NCBI GenBank assembly: GCA_001564255.1
Contig: LKNC01000151.1
Coordinates: 1-6,918, forward strand
Source of the DNA: Natrialbaceae archaeon Tc-Br11_E2g1
GTDB lineage: Archaea > Halobacteriota > Halobacteria > Halobacteriales > Natrialbaceae
Direction of reading: 5' to 3'
DNA: 6,918 nt
Translations under genes and position numbers: made by a program
Part shown: positions 1 through 4,670 of the stretch, one piece after another
Position numbering within the stretch: the first letter of the stretch is position 1
How the letters are laid out: each line of letters starts with the position of its first letter
Notes under the pieces: model-generated
Told to the model about the DNA's origin: nothing
Databases searched by the model: none
Seen by the model: only the letters and a program-made list of their open reading frames with translations

Positions 1-2101
1 CGAGTGCCAGTACTTCGAGTATCGTTCCATCGGGCTCTTCGGAGACTTCCGCCTCGGCCGCGTTGTGGCGGTTAGCGTTCATTAACGTTCCTACGTCAGG
101 GTCAATGAAATACACCTCGTGCTCGCTGAGCGTCCGGTCGAACTCCCTGAGGAAGATCTCGAGATCGTCCTGATCGATCCCGGTTTCCTGTTTGGTCGCG
201 CGGCGCCACAGTCGGTTCTTCAAGCGGAGCGCGGCCCGGGCAATCGCTGCGTCCTCGAGGGCGGCAGCGGACCGCTGTAGATCTGATCGGGTGTCCACGG
301 TGCTCGGAGCCGTCCTAATGTCGACATCGGCCAGTGCCGATCGGTCGACGTGACCATGGGCCAGCCACCGGACATCCGACTTAGCCGTGCGAGCGATCGA
401 CAGCGATTCGCTCCGATCGTCCAGCGTGGTCGGAGTAACTGTCAGAGCCTCGGCCGCCGGAAGTGTCGTGCCAAGCGGAACGGTGATTTCTAGGCGGTCC
501 TCGGGGGGGGTCTGCGGGATGTTCGAACAAGTGTACTGAGCTGTCTCGACGGGTTTCCCGGTGATTCGGTGGCGGTAGCCGAGTTCGAACGTACCTGCGA
601 GCTGGTCCTCGTCAGCGGCGACGAGGGAGAACGTACAGGTGTCCTCGGGGGCCTGACTCGGTCCAGTAAGCGGTCGCGGTTCGATGCCTGATTCGCCGTG
701 TGCCCGAACGAACAGCTCGCGGTCGTGCGTATCACGGACGAGCGGTGTTTCGGCCTGGTCATGGGCGGCTGCGAGCAGGGCCGCACCGAAGGCTGCAGCC
801 GTGTGGATATCGCCCTGTGCTGGCGTTCGAGTTCGCTGGTCGAACGCGCTTTCGACAGCATGGACCAGCGGTGCCGCCGTCATCCCATCGCCCGCGACTA
901 TGACCGTATCGAGGTCTGGATCGCCAGCTGCAGTCAATAAGTCGCCAATCGCCTGTTGGACATCACGGAGCTCGTCCTCGAGTGCCCGAAAACAGTCCTC
1001 AAGACTGAGCCCGACCGTGACGGTGGGTTCCTCAGCTACGAACATCCCTCCGTCGACGACGTCGATACCGGAGGCAAGATCGACTGTGACATCGACCGAC
1101 CCATCGGCACTTACCGCTTCGAGCGCGTCGTGGGCTTCCGACGCTACAGCCGTCATCGCGTCCTCGTCGAGATTGAACGTGACGTCGTGCTCTCGCCCGA
1201 TCTGGTTGAGTAACCAATGGGCGAGAGTTGCGTCGAGGGCATCCCGTCCGTGGTTGAGCAGGTCGGTCCTCGCTTCGGTGTACAGCGTACCGTCGGCGAT
1301 CGTTACGACGGCGAACGAAGCCCACCGGGCACCCACGTCGACGACGCCGACAGTCCGGGGCGCGTCGGTAGCCGGGAGTTCGGTGGCTGCGACGGCGACA
1401 GGGTTACGGACCGCCGTGACAGCCCCGAACCCGGCGGCGCCAGCGGCGCGCTCAACGGCCGCGACATCTGTTGCATCGTACGGTCCAGGGACCGTGAGCA
1501 CCGTCGGGGCGAACTCCGGACCAGCCAGTGCCGCCGTGTCGTCGCCCGTTTTCTCGTCAAGTTCATCGTCTTCGGTGCACTTGTCACCCTCCGCGTCTGT
1601 CGCCGACGCTGCTTCGTCGTCGAGTGATGGGGCGTCGCTGGGACCCTCGTCGAGTATCTCGATGTCTTCGATATCAGCAGGTGTCGACTTACTATCGGCC
1701 GCAGTCTCGGGAGTCGCCAATGGGGACTCCTCGGCGGCCCCCTCCGTGATGCTCTCGTCCTCGACCGAAGCGTCATTGTCCGGCGGACCCGTAGCTGACG
1801 TGTCGACCAACTGGTCGTGCCAGCGCGCCCGAACCGTCTGAAGGAACACGCCCAGAGGAAGGTAATCGACGCCGTACGAGAAGCCGTTCTCGTCGAGATA
1901 CGGAAGTGGCGGGGTTGCGGCGTCGGTTGCAAGGGCCTCTTCGCCGACGACGAACCCTTCGTCGGTGACTGCGAGCCGTGTCGGGATGTGACTCGGTGAC
2001 AGCAACTCCGGCGACCCGTCGCCAGCGATTGCACCGACGGTCTTCGAGCTGCCGAGATCGATCCCTAGCGCGACTCCCTGGTTTTGTATTAAATCTGACA
2101 T
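1..2101 (-). CDS. Divergent Hsp70-family protein with acidic insert and GrpE-like C-terminal domain (3' end beyond the window)
   Basis: The frame is open from ATG at 2101 to the window edge (700 codons plus one base, no stop), so the C-terminus is missing. An in-frame stop at 2123-2125 makes 2101 the first possible start. The N-terminus has an Hsp70/actin phosphate-1 loop (GIDLGSSKT, residues 13-21). Residues about 100-195 are a low-complexity Asp/Glu/Ser/Thr/Ala insert absent from ordinary DnaK. The Hsp70 order then resumes: TVLTVPGPY (200-208), RNPVAVAAT (232-240, where DnaK has NEPTAA), phosphate-2 VGVVDVGARWASF (251-263, where DnaK has DLGGGTFD), a GRDALD segment (285-290) and the adenosine loop IVAGDGMTAAP (401-411). 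Residues about 475-570 fit a beta substrate-binding domain. From about 605 there are helices, then a GrpE-like pattern: HNAAEAEV (679-686) and GTILEVLAL (692-700). The loss of GGG/T in phosphate-2 suggests weak or no ATP hydrolysis. The family call is firm; the GrpE part is my alignment by eye. It lies 56 bases downstream of the intact Hsp70 gene and may share its transcript. Confidence 0.85.
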   Translation of the reverse strand, partial: MSDLIQNQGVALGIDLGSSKTVGAIAGDGSPELLSPSHIPTRLAVTDEGFVVGEEALATDAATPPLPYLDENGFSYGVDYLPLGVFLQTVRARWHDQLVDTSATGPPDNDASVEDESITEGAAEESPLATPETAADSKSTPADIEDIEILDEGPSDAPSLDDEAASATDAEGDKCTEDDELDEKTGDDTAALAGPEFAPTVLTVPGPYDATDVAAVERAAGAAGFGAVTAVRNPVAVAATELPATDAPRTVGVVDVGARWASFAVVTIADGTLYTEARTDLLNHGRDALDATLAHWLLNQIGREHDVTFNLDEDAMTAVASEAHDALEAVSADGSVDVTVDLASGIDVVDGGMFVAEEPTVTVGLSLEDCFRALEDELRDVQQAIGDLLTAAGDPDLDTVIVAGDGMTAAPLVHAVESAFDQRTRTPAQGDIHTAAAFGAALLAAAHDQAETPLVRDTHDRELFVRAHGESGIEPRPLTGPSQAPEDTCTFSLVAADEDQLAGTFELGYRHRITGKPVETAQYTCSNIPQTPPEDRLEITVPLGTTLPAAEALTVTPTTLDDRSESLSIARTAKSDVRWLAHGHVDRSALADVDIRTAPSTVDTRSDLQRSAAALEDAAIARAALRLKNRLWRRATKQETGIDQDDLEIFLREFDRTLSEHEVYFIDPDVGTLMNANRHNAAEAEVSEEPDGTILEVLAL

Positions 2102-2126
2102 ACTTGATTTTGGTATTCGAATTCAC

Positions 2127-2148
2127 TTAATTCTAGTCGAAATAAATA
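2127..2148 (-). promoter_or_regulatory. Possible promoter of the divergent Hsp70 gene
   Basis: The 56-base gap after the upstream Hsp70 gene is AT-rich. Read on the minus strand it holds TATTTATT (2148-2141, 40-47 bases before the ATG) and a weaker GAATTAA (2134-2128, 27-33 bases before it). Either could be a TATA element; the nearer one would give a leaderless message. The T-rich TATTTATTTC could instead, or also, end the upstream transcript. Read-through from the Hsp70 gene is equally possible. Confidence 0.38.
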
Positions 2149-2157
2149 GAGACGCGA

Positions 2158-3771
2158 TCAGTCGTCCTCATCCTGTTCGCTGATACCGCTGAATTCGTCG
2201 ACGAGGTCGACACCGGTCCTATCCTCGTCGCCCTCGCGTCGTTCCTTGATCTCCTCTTTCGACAGGCCGAGACCCTCGATAGTGGTCTCGATTGTCCGGT
2301 TCAGAACCTCCGTCTCTTCAGCACTGACCTTGAGCGTTCCATCGGGTTTGGCCTCGAACGTCACGTCGATCCGCATCTCGCCAGCTTCGACGTCCCCAAT
2401 GTCCTCGAACGTGAGGCCACCAATGCGTTCTGGGGCGTCGGAGTCATCTGGGTCCTCGTTGATATCGCCGAGGTCCTGACCGTCCTCTGCTTTCTCCCAG
2501 ACTGGAATCTCGAGGTGTTTGGGGTTGGCCTGTGGATTCGTGTACGGCCCCATTGTTTCGTCCTCTGGGACCCCCGTGTCAGCCTCTAGGAACAGGTTAA
2601 ACTTCCGCTCGTTGTCCTCAAGGCCAATTGAATGTGAGAGCACGTCCCCGACACCGATTCGCGGGACGTTCTCCGGTTCGAGGTCGGAGTACTCGGCAGC
2701 CTTTATCGCCGCGCCCTCGGCAATGGCTGTGTCAGCGTTGACGCTCAGTTTCGGGTCAACATCAAAGAAGTCCTTGACCCGGTCCTGAACTAGCGGGATG
2801 CGCGTGCTTCCACCGACCAGAAGAACGTGGTCGACGTCGCCGGGCGTGATTCCAGCCTCTACTACGGTATCCTTCTCGAACAGTGTCTCGATCTTATCGA
2901 AGGTCGTATCGATCTTCTCAGTGATCGCCGCTTCGAACTCCGAACGCGAGATCTTGATCTCGGCGACGTCGCCGTCGGCCTCAAAGACGATAGTCTCACT
3001 CTTCAGGTCTGATAAGCGCTCCTTCGCCTCGGTGACATCCTCTCGGAGCGACGCCCGGGTGTGCGCGTTCACGTCTTCGGGGTCGGTGAGGCCCTCGTCG
3101 ATGATCTTCTGCCGGACGTGTTCATACAGTTCGTCATCGAGATCCTCGCCGCCGAGTTTACGATTCCCTTCCGTCGAGATGACCTGAATGAGCGACGGAC
3201 TAGCTTTGGCCAGCGTTGCGTCGAACGTTCCACCGCCAAGGTCGTACACCAGCACCGTCCCTGTGGTCCCCATCTGGTGGACGTACGCAAGACTGGCGGC
3301 CGTCGGCTCGTTAATCACTTGATGGACCTCGAAGTCCTCCCCCCACGCCAGTTTCGCTGCGTCTTCCGTTGCCCGTCGGCCTGTCGCCCCGAAATCATAC
3401 GGGACCGTGATGACCGCACCTGTTACCTCCTCTTCAAGTCGCTTTTCGGCCTGATCGAACAGATGTCCGAGGATGTACGAGGCGGCGTCACGCGGCGTAT
3501 GCTCATTGCCATCGATTTTCCAGGTCTTCTCCTGGTTGGAATCGATGTACTGCTTCGTACGGCTGAGCACACGGTCAGGGTTCACACGTCGTTTTCGAAT
3601 TGCGTTTTTTCCGATCGTCAGCTGGTCGCCGTCCCCGTTGTTCTCCTCGACAAAGATGAGTGACGGCGTCGTCGGGTCTCCCGTCTCGTTCTCCAGAATC
3701 TCAACTTCGCCGTCTTCGGTGAAGACGGCCATAGCACTGTTCGTCGTCCCCAGATCGATCCCAATCTTCAT
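2158..3771 (-). CDS. DnaK-type Hsp70 chaperone with truncated lid
   Basis: This is a 537-residue ATP-dependent chaperone of the DnaK family, expected in the cytoplasm. All nucleotide-binding motifs are intact: GIDLGTTN (4-11), TVPYDFG (122-128), NEPTAAS (154-160), YDLGGGTFD (176-184, including the catalytic-type Thr182), GGEDLD (207-212) and LLVGGSTRIP (317-326). The interdomain linker is unusual, GVGDVLSHSIGLE (373-385) instead of DnaK's VLLLDV-type linker. A beta substrate-binding domain follows (about 385-500, ending EIPV...DVTF...GTLKVSAEE) with an acidic loop near 428-447. After about residue 503 only 35 residues remain, ending in an acidic tail, where DnaK proteins of 600-640 residues have a helical lid. 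I chose ATG 3771 over the in-frame GTG at 3795 because the TATA box (3797-3803) lies 26-32 bases before 3771 and just 2 bases before the GTG. It is followed in the same direction by a second Hsp70 and is divergent from the J-like genes. It is probably a specialised paralogue, not the housekeeping dnaK. Confidence 0.94.
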   Translation of the reverse strand: MKIGIDLGTTNSAMAVFTEDGEVEILENETGDPTTPSLIFVEENNGDGDQLTIGKNAIRKRRVNPDRVLSRTKQYIDSNQEKTWKIDGNEHTPRDAASYILGHLFDQAEKRLEEEVTGAVITVPYDFGATGRRATEDAAKLAWGEDFEVHQVINEPTAASLAYVHQMGTTGTVLVYDLGGGTFDATLAKASPSLIQVISTEGNRKLGGEDLDDELYEHVRQKIIDEGLTDPEDVNAHTRASLREDVTEAKERLSDLKSETIVFEADGDVAEIKISRSEFEAAITEKIDTTFDKIETLFEKDTVVEAGITPGDVDHVLLVGGSTRIPLVQDRVKDFFDVDPKLSVNADTAIAEGAAIKAAEYSDLEPENVPRIGVGDVLSHSIGLEDNERKFNLFLEADTGVPEDETMGPYTNPQANPKHLEIPVWEKAEDGQDLGDINEDPDDSDAPERIGGLTFEDIGDVEAGEMRIDVTFEAKPDGTLKVSAEETEVLNRTIETTIEGLGLSKEEIKERREGDEDRTGVDLVDEFSGISEQDEDD

Positions 3772-3796
3772 CGTATTTGAGTAATTAGTCGACACA

Positions 3797-3803
3797 TTAT
3801 AAA
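3797..3803 (-). promoter_or_regulatory. TATA box of the Hsp70 gene (leaderless)
   Basis: On the minus strand the sequence TTTATAA, preceded by purine-rich GGGGAATA, occupies positions -32 to -26 relative to the ATG at 3771. That spacing is typical of archaeal promoters whose transcript starts at or within a few bases of the start codon, and no Shine-Dalgarno sequence is visible. Confidence 0.75.
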
Positions 3804-3831
3804 TATTCCCCCGCTGTCAAGAGAGTCCGTG

Positions 3832-3853
3832 AAACGTCCTATTTCGGGCGTTT
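3832..3853. promoter_or_regulatory. Imperfect inverted repeat in the divergent promoter region, possible operator
   Basis: AAACGTCC (3832-3839) and GGGCGTTT (3846-3853) form 8-base arms with one mismatch around a 6-base spacer. The element lies between the two divergent TATA boxes, about 28 bases upstream of the Hsp70 one and about 50 bases upstream of the J-like one. The position suits a regulator that controls both directions. A chance occurrence cannot be excluded, and I do not know a regulator with this site. Confidence 0.3.
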
Positions 3854-3902
3854 TGATCATCTACCGAGCACGGCCGAACCTTGGTATTGCTTCCAACCAA
3901 AC

Positions 3903-3910
3903 TAATATAA
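3903..3910 (+). promoter_or_regulatory. TATA box of the triple J-like gene (leaderless)
   Basis: TAATATAA lies 24-31 bases before the ATG at 3934 and is preceded by CCAACCAAAC, a plausible factor B recognition element. There is no Shine-Dalgarno sequence before the ATG, so the message is probably leaderless. Confidence 0.7.
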
Positions 3911-3933
3911 GAATTGAACGAAACGAATGACGC

Positions 3934-4653
3934 ATGTCGGACGCTGATCCACTAGATGGGGCCACGCCGTACGAAGTACTTGGTGTCCCTCCAGAAGACT
4001 CTCGTGGCCGGATCGAGTACCAAAAAGATCAACTCGTTCAGGAGTACCGGAGTCGGATGGTCGACGCGCAGCGCCGTAGCAACACGAAAGAATACGGCGA
4101 GGTCGTCGACGCGCTCAGGGCCATCGATACCGCCTGGGGGTGGATTCGAGAAAACCATGAGCCATCGGTTCCGCTGGTCGACCCACAACCGTACGATGGC
4201 GAGACACCGTACGAGGTACTCGGTATCACTGAGGAGACTCCACCCCACCGGGTCCGTAACCGTCGCGAACAACTCGTTGAGGAGTATCGTGAACGGATGG
4301 TCGACGCGCAGCGCCGTGACGACGCGTACGACTACCACGAGGCCGCCGACGCACTCTGGGCCGTCGACGAGGCGTACGCCGCCCTCGAACTTGAGGAGGC
4401 CGCCCCGAGTCCGTCGGCAGGACCCGGGGACACACCACACGAGGTCCTAGGCGTCGGTGAGGTGGCATCGCTGAGCGAGGCGGCCGAGCGGCGTGACGAA
4501 CTACTCACGGAGTACACCGCCGAACTGAGTGCCGAACTCTACGATCGGGACCCGTGGCGGTTCCGACAGCTAGTCGCGGCTGTCGAGCGTGTCGATGACG
4601 CCTGGATGGCGCTGTCGAGCCGCAAGAACTCCCCGGAAATTAATACTGGGTAA
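3934..4653 (+). CDS. Protein of three HPD-less J-domain-like modules
   Basis: The 239-residue acidic protein consists almost entirely of three tandem modules, at residues about 11-72, 91-152 and 167-228. Each starts with T-P-(Y/H)-E-V-L-G-(V/I), the hallmark opening of a DnaJ J-domain (helix I and turn). A long amphipathic helix ending in EY follows, and then a helix ending in a (V/I)D-(T/E/D)-A-(W/Y) motif like J-domain helix III. In true J-domains the second helix is followed by His-Pro-Asp, which triggers Hsp70 ATP hydrolysis. Here the equivalent residues after EY are RSR, RER and TAE, so all three copies lack it. Modules 1 and 2 are close relatives spaced exactly 80 residues apart; module 3 has diverged. 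There is no signal peptide or membrane segment. It is transcribed away from the Hsp70 pair and towards a second gene carrying the same module. It may be a binding partner or regulator of the neighbouring Hsp70s. The J-fold is inferred from pattern, not from a search. Confidence 0.8.
   Translation: MSDADPLDGATPYEVLGVPPEDSRGRIEYQKDQLVQEYRSRMVDAQRRSNTKEYGEVVDALRAIDTAWGWIRENHEPSVPLVDPQPYDGETPYEVLGITEETPPHRVRNRREQLVEEYRERMVDAQRRDDAYDYHEAADALWAVDEAYAALELEEAAPSPSAGPGDTPHEVLGVGEVASLSEAAERRDELLTEYTAELSAELYDRDPWRFRQLVAAVERVDDAWMALSSRKNSPEINTG
3964..4149 (+). repeat. J-like module 1 (protein repeat)
   Basis: Residues 11-72 of the triple-module protein. It opens with TPYEVLGV and contains EYRSRMVDAQ where a canonical J-domain would carry HPD. 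It shares 24 identical bases with module 2 and 28 identical bases with the module at 4701-4886. Confidence 0.8.
4204..4389 (+). repeat. J-like module 2 (protein repeat)
   Basis: Residues 91-152 of the triple-module protein. It opens with TPYEVLGI and contains EYRERMVDAQ at the HPD position. The run at 4294-4317 is identical to 4054-4077 in module 1, an offset of exactly 240 bases. Confidence 0.8.
4432..4617 (+). repeat. J-like module 3, diverged (protein repeat)
   Basis: Residues 167-228 of the triple-module protein. The TPHEVLGV opening and the VDDAWMAL end are kept, but the middle (EYTAELSAEL) shares little with the other copies and there is no long nucleotide identity. This makes it the oldest or least constrained copy. 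Confidence 0.7.
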
Positions 4654-4663
4654 CTGCTTTTTT
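4640..4663 (+). promoter_or_regulatory. Possible internal promoter and T-run at the junction of the two J-like genes
   Basis: TTAATA at 4640-4645, preceded by CGGAAA, lies 26-31 bases before the ATG at 4671. It would fit a leaderless promoter overlapping the end of the upstream gene. Six T residues at 4658-4663, just after the upstream stop, could serve as a short archaeal termination signal. The 17-base gap also fits simple co-transcription. Confidence 0.38.
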
Positions 4664-4670
4664 GGAAACG

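Noticed and set aside
684..1841. Plus-strand open frame of 385 codons, very Ser/Ala-rich
   Set aside because: It lies opposite the divergent Hsp70 gene, has shadow-like composition (long Ser runs mirroring GAC/GAA/GAG codons) and no recognisable motif. The minus-strand frame carries clear Hsp70 motifs and stays open for 700 codons.
1303..2034. Minus-strand open frame of 243 codons, Arg/Ser-rich
   Set aside because: It overlaps the Hsp70-like gene in another frame on the same strand. Its basic Arg-rich composition is the usual artefact of GC-rich halophile DNA and unlike the acidic proteins here.
3061..3663. Plus-strand open frame of 200 codons opposite the DnaK-type gene
   Set aside because: It is antisense to the conserved ATPase core and has no promoter or motif of its own; the DnaK motifs are unambiguous on the minus strand.
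2158..3771. Housekeeping dnaK
   Set aside because: The short length, lost lid, changed linker and absence of ordinary dnaJ and grpE genes beside it point to a specialised paralogue, so no gene symbol is assigned.
3956..4450. Alternative frames of 162-164 codons on both strands over the triple J-like gene
   Set aside because: They arise from the repeated modules in other frames and are rich in Arg, Thr and Ser. Only the 3934 frame gives acidic repeated modules preceded by a well-placed TATA box.
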